Shown one piece after another: positions 14,533 to 22,803 of a stretch of 57,878 bases of DNA. Where the stretch lies: contig JAGOJO010000009.1 in assembly GCA_017995075.1 (NCBI GenBank), forward strand, positions 1 to 57,878. The letters are read 5' to 3'. The DNA is from Bacteroidia bacterium (GTDB lineage: Bacteria; Bacteroidota; Bacteroidia; AKYH767-A; OLB10). Position 1 is the first letter of the stretch. The number at the start of each line of letters is the position of its first letter. The notes below the pieces were generated by a model that was not told the origin of the DNA, searched no databases, and saw only the letters and a program-made list of their open reading frames with translations. Both the position numbers and the translations under genes were made by a program.

Positions 14533-16297
14533 ATGAGTTCATTGATACAAGAAACTCTTCGTTCGATTTCGTTCCTCGCATTCGGTCGAGGAGGAACTCC
14601 ATCGCTTCCATCGGATTCATATCGGCGAGGTGGTTACGAAGGATCCACATCTTCTGCAGCATCTCACGATCCAGCAGTAAGTCATCGCGGCGTGTGCTGG
14701 ATGCAACAAGATCGATCGCAGGGAAAATACGCTTGTTGGCGAGTTTACGATCGAGCTGTAACTCCATGTTACCGGTTCCTTTGAATTCTTCGAAGATTAC
14801 TTCATCCATCTTCGAGCCTGTATCAATCAATGCAGTTGCAAGGATGGTGAGTGATCCGCCTTTTTCAATTTTGCGGGCTGCTCCGAAGAAACGTTTTGGT
14901 TTCTGTAATGCGTTTGCTTCAACACCACCGGAGAGTACTTTTCCGGAGGCAGGTGCTACAGTGTTATAGGCACGTGCCAGACGTGTGATGGAGTCGAGGA
15001 GGATGCATACATCGTGTCCACATTCTACCAGACGTTTTGCTTTCTCGAGAACGATGTTGGCAATTTTTACGTGACGGTCAGCCGGTTCATCAAATGTTGA
15101 CGATACTACTTCTGCACGTACACTGCGGGCCATATCGGTCACCTCTTCCGGACGCTCATCAATCAGCAGAATGATCAGGTATACTTCAGGGTGGTTGGCA
15201 GCGATGGCATTGGCTACTTCTTTCAGGAGGACAGTTTTACCGGTCTTCGGTTGTGCAACGATCAATCCACGTTGACCTTTACCGATTGGCGTAAACATAT
15301 CCATTACCCGAGTAGAGTAATTCCCCATGCCATAGATCAGGTTGAACTTCTCATGTGCAAAAAGTGGAGTAAGGAAATCAAATGGAACTCGATCGCGTAC
15401 CACTTCAGGAGTAAGTCCGTTGATGGTATCAATTTTTACCATCGGGAAATACTTCTCGCCCTCACGGGGAGGCCTTACCGAACATTTTACTGTATCGCCC
15501 GGTTTTAATCCGTATTGTTTGATTTGCACCGGCGATACCATGATATCATCCGGTGAAGGAAGATAGTTGTAATCAGATGAACGGAGGAATCCAACACCTT
15601 CAGGCATTACTTCTAACACACCTTCCGCTACAATTGCATTTCCAAAATCGAAAGCCGGCTCAGCCTGAACTCCTCCAATGCGACGTTCACGAATCGGAAG
15701 TTCTCTGTTTTGAGAAGGATAGGGTGGAAGAGGGTTGGAAGTTGGAGCCGGAGCAGATGGTGCAGGACGCGGAGATTCTGCTGGTGCTTCTGCACGTGGT
15801 TCAGCTTCCCGAACTGTATTTCTTACCGGTGGTTTTTCATTGCCGAAAGAATGTGGCTGATAAACAGGTGCTGCTGCTGCGGCTGCAATTTCCTCTTCTG
15901 TACGTTGTGGAATAATGCGCTGACGTTTTGGTTTGCCTCCGTCAGATGAATCGCCGGATTGCTCAGCAGTTGGTGCAGATGCGGCCGGAGCTTTAGCTGC
16001 TTTTGGTGCAGGAGCAGGCGCAGGCGCAGGAGCCGGTGTTTCTTCTCCATCAACATCCTTCGCAACTTTCTCTTTCGATTTTGCTGACGCTCTCGGTTTC
16101 TTGGCAGGCTCCGCTTTTTCAGGCATATCAATACCTATTGCGTTAAAATTGATTTCCGGATTTAAAGCCTGATGATCGAGGATTTTGTAAACTAAGTCCT
16201 GCTTTTTGAGATGGTCAAAATTCTCAATGCTCATCTTGCGGGCAATATCTTTCAATTCCGGCAAGTGCTTTTCATTCAGTTGAATGATGTCAAACAT
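14531..16297 (-). CDS. rho: Transcription termination factor Rho with long disordered insert
   Basis: 588 residues, clearly longer than the 419-residue E. coli protein. Rho is a ring-shaped RNA-dependent ATPase that ends transcription. Order: N-terminal Rho-N domain (about 1-50, [27 protein letters not shown]); a low-complexity Ala/Pro-rich, charged insert (about 55-215, with [15 protein letters not shown] and [15 protein letters not shown]); a cold-shock-like RNA-binding domain beginning [29 protein letters not shown] (about 228); and the ATPase core with Walker [14 protein letters not shown] (about 355), Walker [16 protein letters not shown] (about 435) and the Q/R loops. A similar disordered insert is known in Bacteroides Rho, where it drives phase separation. 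No clear -7 box was found; two small hairpins lie upstream. Confidence 0.97.
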   Translation of the reverse strand: MFDIIQLNEKHLPELKDIARKMSIENFDHLKKQDLVYKILDHQALNPEINFNAIGIDMPEKAEPAKKPRASAKSKEKVAKDVDGEETPAPAPAPAPAPKAAKAPAASAPTAEQSGDSSDGGKPKRQRIIPQRTEEEIAAAAAAPVYQPHSFGNEKPPVRNTVREAEPRAEAPAESPRPAPSAPAPTSNPLPPYPSQNRELPIRERRIGGVQAEPAFDFGNAIVAEGVLEVMPEGVGFLRSSDYNYLPSPDDIMVSPVQIKQYGLKPGDTVKCSVRPPREGEKYFPMVKIDTINGLTPEVVRDRVPFDFLTPLFAHEKFNLIYGMGNYSTRVMDMFTPIGKGQRGLIVAQPKTGKTVLLKEVANAIAANHPEVYLIILLIDERPEEVTDMARSVRAEVVSSTFDEPADRHVKIANIVLEKAKRLVECGHDVCILLDSITRLARAYNTVAPASGKVLSGGVEANALQKPKRFFGAARKIEKGGSLTILATALIDTGSKMDEVIFEEFKGTGNMELQLDRKLANKRIFPAIDLVASSTRRDDLLLDREMLQKMWILRNHLADMNPMEAMEFLLDRMRGTKSNEEFLVSMNS

Positions 16298-16385
16298 TTA
16301 AAATAAGTTTATTTGGTGATTGTACGAATACTTGGGCCTGTGTATCAGGTTGATTCGTAAGGGTTTGTGTGGGAATTTGTTTAAA

Positions 16386-16439
16386 ACCTGCCGTCTGACA
16401 GGTACTTAAATCGGATAAAAATTGCTTCGAACAGCAATT
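16386..16439 (-). promoter_or_regulatory. Two hairpins upstream of rho, possible leader attenuator
   Basis: On the rho strand, AATTGCT-GTTCGA-AGCAATT is followed by TTTAT, and further on ACCTG-TCAGACGG-CAGGT is followed by TTT. Both resemble weak terminators. If the rho transcript starts above 16440 they would sit in its leader. The function is inferred only; rho is known to be autoregulated in several bacteria. No other gene is seen in 16298-16547. Confidence 0.35.
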
Positions 16440-16547
16440 ACAATGCAATAGTACGATAAAATCCGGCAAAAGTCAAAATTTATTGAGTTTTCCACCCTTG
16501 TTTTTTATCAACACGCTAATGTTCATCTTTGCAGGAAAATTGAGCAT

Positions 16548-17030
16548 ATGATACAACGTCTTCAAACTGTATATCTGGCCCTGGTGGCAATCATTGGTAT
16601 GTGTATGTATTTCTTTCCGTTGGTAAGTCTGGTGCCTTCTGCGGCCGGTTCGTTGCCTACGATCTATCATATCTCCGCTTTGCAGGTAACAATGCTGGAC
16701 AATGGTACGGAGAGTATGCTGGTGCGTTATTGGCCGACACTGATTCTTACTGCTGTAATTATTGCTTTTTCGGTAGTGACAATATTACAGTATAAAAAAC
16801 GTCTGCAGCAGATTAAGTTTACGCACCTCCTGATGATTCTATTGATCGCGCAGGTGTTGTTGCTGGCTTTCGATGTGGAGCAATTGCGTGGTGTTGCCGG
16901 TGAAGGATATATGATCAGCTATAACGTATTTACAATCTTGCCGGTGTTGCAGATTATTTTTTGTCGTTTGGCAACTGCCGGAATTAAAAAAGACGAGGCG
17001 CTCGTTCGTTCGGCTGACCGTTTACGTTAA
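16548..17030 (+). CDS. DUF4293 family membrane protein
   Basis: 160 residues with four predicted membrane helices (about residues 5-25, 62-80, 88-106 and 120-140). The opening MIQRLQTVYLALVAIIGMC and the four-helix layout match DUF4293, a Bacteroidota-specific family of unknown function, often found beside rho as here. A CATCTTTG at 16524-16531 (one mismatch to TAnnTTTG) lies 16 bp before the ATG. The last 9 bp overlap the convergent phosphoesterase gene. Confidence 0.85.
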   Translation: MIQRLQTVYLALVAIIGMCMYFFPLVSLVPSAAGSLPTIYHISALQVTMLDNGTESMLVRYWPTLILTAVIIAFSVVTILQYKKRLQQIKFTHLLMILLIAQVLLLAFDVEQLRGVAGEGYMISYNVFTILPVLQIIFCRLATAGIKKDEALVRSADRLR

Positions 17031-17528
17031 ACTTCCCCGCTTACCGAGTTCAATAACTTCGGGTGCAATGATTCGTCCGTCTTCAATACGAAAGCGGATC
17101 ATGGTTCGGTAGATGTGAAATCCGTGTACACCTGCTGCGCCCGGATTAATGTGCAGATGTCCCAGCTTCGGATCTTTCATCACTTTCAAAATATGACTGT
17201 GTCCGCAAATAAATACATGCGGCTGATGAGTTGTAATCAGATTTTTCGCGCGGGCAGAGTATGTTCCGGGATAACCTGCTATATGTGTCATTGCAACTTT
17301 TAATCCTTCTGTTTCAAAAATCAAATCTTCCGGATAAACAAGTCTTGTTTCTGCACTGTCAATATTGCCATACACTGCTTTAAACGGTCGCAGAGAGGCG
17401 ATCTTATCCGCTAGCTCTAAACTCCCCAGATCACCTGCATGCCATACCTGATCGGCTTCCTGTACGTGTCGTAGTATGGCGTCGTCGAGATGTCCGTGGG
17501 TATCGCTGAGTAAAAGTACTTTCTGCAT
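17022..17528 (-). CDS. Calcineurin-like metallophosphoesterase, YfcE/MJ0936 type
   Basis: 168 residues, cytoplasmic. Metal-binding motifs are in order: LLSDTHGHLDD (D-x-H, about residue 8), WHAGDLGS (G-D, about 30), VYGNIDS (G-N-x-D, about 53), MTHIAGYPG (H, about 80) and CGHSHILKV (G-H-x-H, about 110). All metal ligands are present. Members hydrolyse phosphodiesters; the natural substrate here is unknown. It is 17 bp downstream of batE on the same strand and may be the last gene of the batD-batE transcript. Confidence 0.93.
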   Translation of the reverse strand: MQKVLLLSDTHGHLDDAILRHVQEADQVWHAGDLGSLELADKIASLRPFKAVYGNIDSAETRLVYPEDLIFETEGLKVAMTHIAGYPGTYSARAKNLITTHQPHVFICGHSHILKVMKDPKLGHLHINPGAAGVHGFHIYRTMIRFRIEDGRIIAPEVIELGKRGSLT

Positions 17529-17545
17529 AGGTGTTGATGGCCTGA

Positions 17546-18310
17546 TTAAATCACATCAACCTGCGATGCCATCACCCAGCCGACATTTCCGTTGGCAATT
17601 TTAATTTTCTTCCAGCCGTCGGTTTCTTCCGTGACTTCTACCCGTGTTCCTTCGTGCAGTAAAAACAAGTTAGTGCTTTTTTCGTCAGGTGAGCTTTTAA
17701 TGTAGGCTGTAGGTTCCATTACGATTGCGCTGTTTCCGCTGTTTACTGCATTCTCTGCTGACCATGAGATGAAGTAACTGAAGCCGCTTACAAACAGAAA
17801 TGTAAGTGCCAGCAGGAAGCTGTTGCGTTTGGCATTCGCGGTGGGAGCAAACAGGTAGTATATCGCAATCCCCAGCGTAAGCCAGAAGAGTGAAATGGTA
17901 AGTATGCTCCATACATCCGGTGCAAGCAGATGCAGGAACTGTTGCCACCATCGCTGATAAAACAAAAGTGGAATGGGTTCTATTTTGTCGACGGTATTGG
18001 AGTAGGCGAGGCGAAGATTGAAGAGAATGTCTTCATCGCCGGGATTTATTTTTTTTGCACGTTCGTAATTGAGAATAGCATGCGGGATATCGCCGTTTTT
18101 ATAATAACTGTTTCCGAGATTGTAATAAACCTCTGCAGACTTCGCTCCGGTTTTCAGTACCTCTTCAAATCCTTCAATTGCTTTGCTGAAATCTTTCTGG
18201 CGGTAGAGTTTATTAGCGTTCTCATACATCACAGATGGAGATTCACCTGCTAAAGTGATTCCGGCAGCGAAGAAAATATTTATCAATACGAACAGGATGA
18301 TCTTTTTCAT
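17546..18310 (-). CDS. batE: BatE-like protein: TPR plus SH3 domain
   Basis: 254 residues. Signal peptide (about 1-20); TPR repeats about residues 25-105 (SVMYENANKLYRQKDFSKAIEGFEEVLK and AEVYYNLGNSYYKNGDIPHAILNYERAKKINP); two membrane helices (about 130-150 and 165-183); a bacterial SH3 domain at about 190-254 (VEVTEETDGWKKIKIANGNVGWV). This order is that of BatE in the Bacteroides aerotolerance (bat) operons, where these membrane proteins work with MoxR-type ATPases and VWA proteins. The start overlaps the batD stop by 4 bp (ATGA), so translation is coupled. The moxR, DUF58, batA and batB genes are not adjacent. Confidence 0.88.
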   Translation of the reverse strand: MKKIILFVLINIFFAAGITLAGESPSVMYENANKLYRQKDFSKAIEGFEEVLKTGAKSAEVYYNLGNSYYKNGDIPHAILNYERAKKINPGDEDILFNLRLAYSNTVDKIEPIPLLFYQRWWQQFLHLLAPDVWSILTISLFWLTLGIAIYYLFAPTANAKRNSFLLALTFLFVSGFSYFISWSAENAVNSGNSAIVMEPTAYIKSSPDEKSTNLFLLHEGTRVEVTEETDGWKKIKIANGNVGWVMASQVDVI

Positions 18311-20163
18311 GCTTTTACCTCCTCTTCGATTAGGGTGATGGATTTTTCGGCATTCTCATATACACTTTTCACCTGGATGCCCATATAAGCACCTCCGTAG
18401 CGGGCCATTTCGCAGTCGTCGATGGTTTTCAGAAACTGTTGTACTACCACATCGCTGACCTGATGCTTTCGTAAAACTTCTCCCGCTTTTTCCTTGGAGA
18501 GTTCTGCTGTTGGCAGAGTGAATTTATCACTTAGATATCCCCAGAGTGCGCGGTGAATTTCTTCGTAGACCTTCGAGTCGTTTTGTTGTTCGGTGAGTTT
18601 ACGTGCCTGTGCGAGTCGTTTTTTAGCGACGCCTGTTGCATTTCGGATACGCATCGCCGTTACATTGCCGGCCTGTTTGTTTTTGTATCGCACCCAGCCT
18701 GCCATGCCACCGAAAACAATAAATGGAAGGAATGAAAGAGTGTAAAAAAGTGGTGATCCATGTCGGATTCCGAGGTTTGCATCGAAAGAGGGCGTATTGG
18801 TTTTGATGTAGCGGATATCGCTTCCGATTAATTGGAAATCACTCTTGGGAGCATTACCGCCGGTGACACTCGCTGTGGCAGACCCGTTTCCTTTACCCAC
18901 TTTTAATTTATAGGGTCCTGAAACCGACGAGATATATTTTCTCTTGGAAAGATCATAATACGTGAAGCCGATTGCCGGGATTTCATATTCACCTTCGTGT
19001 CGTGGGATCAGCAGATATTCAAACACCTTGCTTCCGTTTACTCCGCTTTCACTTGCCTTGAAGTTTTCGTTGATTTTTGGGTCGTAGGATTCGAGATCAG
19101 GAGGAAATTCCGGGGTTACAACATCGGCGAGTTTCAGGTTGCCGTTTCCGTTGATTTTTATTTTCAGGGTGACAGGCTCGTTGGCTTTGGTTTCTGTCTT
19201 GTCGAGTGTTGCACTAAAATTCAATGATCCAACTGCACCGCCGAAATCAGCAGGAGCCGGTGATGGTAGTGCGTTTACGGTTACCTTCAGAGACTGACTT
19301 TTGAATGCGTACTTTACGTCTTTCACACCACCCATCCCAAAAAACGGATCGTCGAAGATGCTGAACGGATCGTTGTAACGTTTGCTTTGAACTTTCACTC
19401 GTGCAATGCATTCGAGTTCCATTGGATCGATGGTGAGTGTGCCGGTTTCCTGAGGGAAAAGGACAAGCTTCTTTATCTCCCAAACTGTGTAACGTTGTCC
19501 ATCGATCACTTCAGTATTACGCTCGAGATTTTGTGGGAGCTGAATTTCCTGGTTCCAGAATCCGTTAAAGGAGGGCATCTTCGGTACGGCAAAGTCGAGT
19601 ACGTTGACGTTCGCGTAGAGTTTATACGTAATGATCAGACTTTCTCCTTTTAAAACATTTTGTTTGTTCACTACTGCTCTGGCAAATATGTTTTTGTCGG
19701 ATAATAACTGCTGATCTCCCTGTTGTCCGCCATTGCCCTTTGGTTGTGCCTGCGGATTGCCTTTAACAACGGTGATTTGTATAACGTTTGAGGCTATCCG
19801 CTTTCCTTCATTTTCTATACTGGCTGGTCCGATTTTAAAGGTGCCTACCGCTTTCGGCTGAAGAAAGTATGAGAAACTGGTCGACTGTGAAAAGTTGCCG
19901 TTGATCAATTGCATATTAGTGCTTTTGTTCGGTCCGGAGAGCACATTGAAATCTTTCAGATCCGGTCCCTGGAATGACCGCCCGTTGCCATTGAAGGTAA
20001 AGGTGATTTGAAACTGTTCACCTACACCCACGGTTGATTTGTTGGCTGTTCCGGCCAGAAAGGGGGCCTGTGCCAATACCTGCTGCGTACCGGTTAGGAA
20101 CAAACAGCACCAGAGAAGCACAGTGAATGGAATACCTGCAATGAAGGGAATTCTACTATTCAT
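18307..20163 (-). CDS. batD: BatD family protein
   Basis: 618 residues. N-terminal signal peptide (about 1-32), then a large periplasmic beta-rich region with repeated immunoglobulin-like segments (PFLAGTANKSTVGVGEQFQITFTFNG at 34; ARAVVNKQNVLKGESLIITYKLY at 163; SATLDKTETKANEPVTLKIKINGNGN at 315), one C-terminal membrane helix (about 470-490) and a cytoplasmic tail (to residue 618). This is the BatD arrangement. BatD is thought to link periplasmic sensing to VWA/MoxR partners; the mechanism is unproven. A TTATTTTG box on the minus strand at 20186-20193 (one mismatch) lies 22 bp before the ATG. batE and the phosphoesterase follow in one operon. Confidence 0.9.
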   Translation of the reverse strand: MNSRIPFIAGIPFTVLLWCCLFLTGTQQVLAQAPFLAGTANKSTVGVGEQFQITFTFNGNGRSFQGPDLKDFNVLSGPNKSTNMQLINGNFSQSTSFSYFLQPKAVGTFKIGPASIENEGKRIASNVIQITVVKGNPQAQPKGNGGQQGDQQLLSDKNIFARAVVNKQNVLKGESLIITYKLYANVNVLDFAVPKMPSFNGFWNQEIQLPQNLERNTEVIDGQRYTVWEIKKLVLFPQETGTLTIDPMELECIARVKVQSKRYNDPFSIFDDPFFGMGGVKDVKYAFKSQSLKVTVNALPSPAPADFGGAVGSLNFSATLDKTETKANEPVTLKIKINGNGNLKLADVVTPEFPPDLESYDPKINENFKASESGVNGSKVFEYLLIPRHEGEYEIPAIGFTYYDLSKRKYISSVSGPYKLKVGKGNGSATASVTGGNAPKSDFQLIGSDIRYIKTNTPSFDANLGIRHGSPLFYTLSFLPFIVFGGMAGWVRYKNKQAGNVTAMRIRNATGVAKKRLAQARKLTEQQNDSKVYEEIHRALWGYLSDKFTLPTAELSKEKAGEVLRKHQVSDVVVQQFLKTIDDCEMARYGGAYMGIQVKSVYENAEKSITLIEEEVKA

Positions 20164-20256
20164 ATTGTCTTTGTGGGAATGGGTACAAAATAAACGTTTC
20201 CCGCATCAACTTCGTTTGAATTTAACCAATCCTTAACGCAAAAATTGAACAATTCC

Positions 20257-20763
20257 TTACTCAAGGTAAACGGCTTCTTTTCCGGCAGTAAAATCTACAC
20301 GGATATGTTCCTGTAAGGTGGTGCTAAGGGTAATGCCAACGAAATCAGCCTCAACCGGGTAGCGTTTATGGTCGCGGTCTACCAGCAGCACAGTGCGGAT
20401 TTTGCGCATATCTGCATATAGGAAGGGGCGTAGACTGTACATCAACGTTTTTCCGCTGTTCAAAACATCATCTACTACAATCACTACCTTGTTTCGAAGT
20501 TCTTCCTGCGATAAAGCCGGAGTCATGTTGACTTGTGTGGGATTTTCTTTGTCTACTTCCAGCTTGATAAGTCGGGTAGGTAAGGGACAAATATTTTTCA
20601 GGGCTGAGCAAAGCTTTTCAGCAAATACAAATCCGCTGTTTATAATTCCTGCAATAATCAGTTCTTCCTGGTCGAAGTTGTCTTCGTAAATCTGGTAGGC
20701 CAACCGTTCAATTCGCTGCTGAATTTGAAGATGATTAAGAAGCAGGGTAGGGTTGGATGCCAT
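20257..20763 (-). CDS. PyrR-like phosphoribosyltransferase
   Basis: 168 residues. The PRPP-binding motif VVIVVDDVLNSGKTLMYSL is near residue 97. LVDRDHKRYPVEADFVGITLSTT near 130 resembles PyrR, which regulates pyrimidine genes in Gram-positives and has weak uracil phosphoribosyltransferase activity. A hypoxanthine/adenine-type phosphoribosyltransferase is less likely because of that PyrR-specific segment. The role in Bacteroidota is not established. It lies 5 bp downstream of the NlpC/P60 gene and so is probably the last gene of the envelope operon. No pyr attenuator is apparent nearby. Confidence 0.8.
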   Translation of the reverse strand: MASNPTLLLNHLQIQQRIERLAYQIYEDNFDQEELIIAGIINSGFVFAEKLCSALKNICPLPTRLIKLEVDKENPTQVNMTPALSQEELRNKVVIVVDDVLNSGKTLMYSLRPFLYADMRKIRTVLLVDRDHKRYPVEADFVGITLSTTLQEHIRVDFTAGKEAVYLE

Positions 20764-20768
20764 AGCAA

Positions 20769-21311
20769 TTAGTTGGAATTATTTTCGCCAATCACATCTG
20801 CTTTATAACGGCCCGCACCTGCGAAATATCGCTTGTAGTAAGGTTCGTTCAAATCGCTGATGATTACACCGCGGGAAGTACTGGCGTGTACAAATTTATT
20901 GTTCCCGAGGTAGAGTCCAATATGAGAAATGCGCTTTCGTGAGTTACGGAAGAATACCAAATCCCCTTCCTGTAATTCATCTTTGTCGAGTTTGAAAACC
21001 CCGGCATAAATTTCAGCTGAGTTGCGGGCGCCAAGCTTTTTGCCGTAAACGCGGTCGAATAATACATTCACAAAACCGCTGCAGTCAATTCCTTTTTCGC
21101 AGTTCCCGGCAAATCGGTAGGGTGTTCCCAGCCAGGTGGAGATGGTATCGTATAATAATAAGTTCCCTCCGGTGGAAAGTGGAATCCCGAGTTCCTGTTC
21201 AAGATAGGATCGTTTGTAATCGGTCAGGAAATTACCGGACGTCAGCGCGCTGTCCTGTGCGTTTAAACACAAGCTCCAAAGCAACATGGCCATGAACGAC
21301 AAGATCCTCAT
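20769..21311 (-). CDS. NlpC/P60 (C40) cell-wall endopeptidase
   Basis: 180 residues with a signal peptide (MRILSFMAMLLWSLCLNAQ). NlpC/P60 enzymes cut peptide bonds in peptidoglycan stems, in the periplasm. Catalytic triad candidates: Cys in GIDCSGFVNVLF (about residue 75), His in RISHIGLYLGNNKF (about 130), and a further polar His in VHASTSRGV (about 142). LGTPYRFAGN upstream of the Cys is typical. All catalytic residues are present. TAATTTCG, 7 bp before the ATG on the minus strand, is a weak promoter candidate. The preceding gene stops 27 bp upstream, so cotranscription is also possible. Confidence 0.92.
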   Translation of the reverse strand: MRILSFMAMLLWSLCLNAQDSALTSGNFLTDYKRSYLEQELGIPLSTGGNLLLYDTISTWLGTPYRFAGNCEKGIDCSGFVNVLFDRVYGKKLGARNSAEIYAGVFKLDKDELQEGDLVFFRNSRKRISHIGLYLGNNKFVHASTSRGVIISDLNEPYYKRYFAGAGRYKADVIGENNSN

Positions 21312-21338
21312 ACGGCCGCGAAATTAGCGAAATCAAGG

Positions 21339-21926
21339 TTAAGGCTTGATGAACTCCACGAAGACTTCGTTTCTGGCACGTGGTGGGATTGAATGTTCTT
21401 CGGGTCGAAGTGTGTTTATAATAAACTGTTTTTCAAATAGTTCCTTGTATTCGGCTGCCTTCCCGCCAAATGGAGGTCCTGCTTTTTCAAACAGGCAGTT
21501 GAAAAGTAATCCTGCCAATCGTCCTCCGGATGGAAGCAGGGAGGCCATTTTTTCGACATAACGGCTGCGAAGATCAGGATGCAGGGCGCAGAAAAAAGTT
21601 TGTTCTATGATGAGGTCGTAGGTGGTTTCGTGTTCGAAGAAATCGCCGTGGATGAGGTGTTCGCCGGGAAATTCAGGATATTTTGCAGCGAACTGAGCAA
21701 GTGGTGTGGGGGCAATATCTAACAGGTATACCTGATTAAATCCTTTCTCGTGCAAATACGCCGCCTCATATCCATTGCCACAACCGGGAATTAAAATTTT
21801 CATTTCACGGTCAGTTAGCGTATCTATATAGTTGGTGAGGGGAGGTGATGCATATCCAATATCCCAACCGGTTTCACAAGCGAGATAACGTTGTTCCCAA
21901 TAGTGTCCATTCAGTTCATTTTGCAT
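21339..21926 (-). CDS. TPMT-family SAM-dependent methyltransferase
   Basis: 195 residues. The SAM motif I region is KILIPGCGNGYEAAYLHEKGF near residue 43, motif II is LLDIAPTPLAQFAAKYPEF near 70, and HGDFFEHETTYDLIIEQTFFCALHPDLRSRYVEKM near 92 matches the TPMT family rather than generic methyltransferases. Human TPMT methylates thiopurines; bacterial homologues act on diverse thiols, selenium or tellurium compounds. The substrate here is unknown. Its start overlaps the end of the DAG-kinase-like gene by 11 bp, so it is translationally coupled. Confidence 0.9.
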   Translation of the reverse strand: MQNELNGHYWEQRYLACETGWDIGYASPPLTNYIDTLTDREMKILIPGCGNGYEAAYLHEKGFNQVYLLDIAPTPLAQFAAKYPEFPGEHLIHGDFFEHETTYDLIIEQTFFCALHPDLRSRYVEKMASLLPSGGRLAGLLFNCLFEKAGPPFGGKAAEYKELFEKQFIINTLRPEEHSIPPRARNEVFVEFIKP

Positions 21927-22803
21927 GCTGCAATGGTTTTAATACGTTTAAAGAGGATGGTAACACTGCTACTGCAATTTTATGTAGTGGTTCTACTGCT
22001 TCACCGTCGATGTGCAGATGTATCGGTCGGTTGCTCGTTGCAGTGAACTTATTGCATTTTATAGTTTTTACAAATTGATTGTCGCGTAAGGTGCCGTTAA
22101 ATAATTTAAAAAACATGGCAGGTAATTGCAATGCGGGCGGACGTTTTACAATAACAAGATCCATCAACCCATCATTCAGTTCAGCCCTTGGTGCTATGAC
22201 AGCTGCGTTTCCGAACTGAGAGGCGTTGGCGATGACCAGCATATGTGCCTCTTTCTCCATGGGCTCTCCGTCGATATCGAGTTGAAAGCGGATGATCGGA
22301 TATTTGAAGTATTCCTGCAGTGCAATCTTTGTGTAGTTACTGAGTCCACGTTTTCCTTCGTGATTAAATCGCCAGGCTACAAGTCCGTCGAATCCAAATC
22401 CGGAAACGTTCACTGCAAATCGGTTGTTAATGGAAAGTGTATCTATCGACGAGCGCTCGGCTGCAGCAATTTGTTCGAGTGTATGCGGATACTTTAATGA
22501 GAATCCAAGATGTCGTGCTAATCCGTTACCCGAACCTGCAGGAATAATCGCCAGCGCGGTAGATGTGTGTACCAACTGCGCTGCAATTTCATTTACTGTT
22601 CCATCTCCACCTGCTGCCACTACACAGTCATAACCTTCGTTCACAGCAGCTCTTGCGAGTTCGGCAGCGTGTCCTGCATACTCGGTAGTTTGTGTATCTA
22701 CCTCATAATTCTTCAGCAAGGATGATTGATCTACCAGCGAAGCAATTCGTGGAGCAAATCCATGTCCGGCAATTGGATTGATGAGGATCCTTAGTTTCTT
22801 CAT
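21916..22803 (-). CDS. Diacylglycerol kinase family lipid kinase, DagK/YegS type
   Basis: 295 residues. LINPIAGHGFAPRIASL opens the protein, GGDGTVNEIAAQL near residue 65 is the nucleotide-binding loop, and GSGNGLARHLG near 92 is the second conserved motif. NVSGFGFDGLVA near 132 and NDGLMDLVIVKRP near 220 complete the family signature. These enzymes phosphorylate diacylglycerol or related lipids; sphingosine-type lipids are also possible in Bacteroidota. Next to an LTA-synthase-like phosphotransferase, which releases diacylglycerol in known cases, a lipid-recycling role is plausible. Its start overlaps the upstream gene's stop by 4 bp. Confidence 0.92.
   Translation of the reverse strand: MKKLRILINPIAGHGFAPRIASLVDQSSLLKNYEVDTQTTEYAGHAAELARAAVNEGYDCVVAAGGDGTVNEIAAQLVHTSTALAIIPAGSGNGLARHLGFSLKYPHTLEQIAAAERSSIDTLSINNRFAVNVSGFGFDGLVAWRFNHEGKRGLSNYTKIALQEYFKYPIIRFQLDIDGEPMEKEAHMLVIANASQFGNAAVIAPRAELNDGLMDLVIVKRPPALQLPAMFFKLFNGTLRDNQFVKTIKCNKFTATSNRPIHLHIDGEAVEPLHKIAVAVLPSSLNVLKPLQHAK

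Noticed and set aside
14478..14969. Coding frame antisense to rho
   Set aside because: Lies fully on the opposite strand of a clear rho gene; codon pattern follows rho.
18307..18310. Frameshift between batD and batE
   Set aside because: The 4-bp overlap ATGA is normal translational coupling, with both proteins complete.
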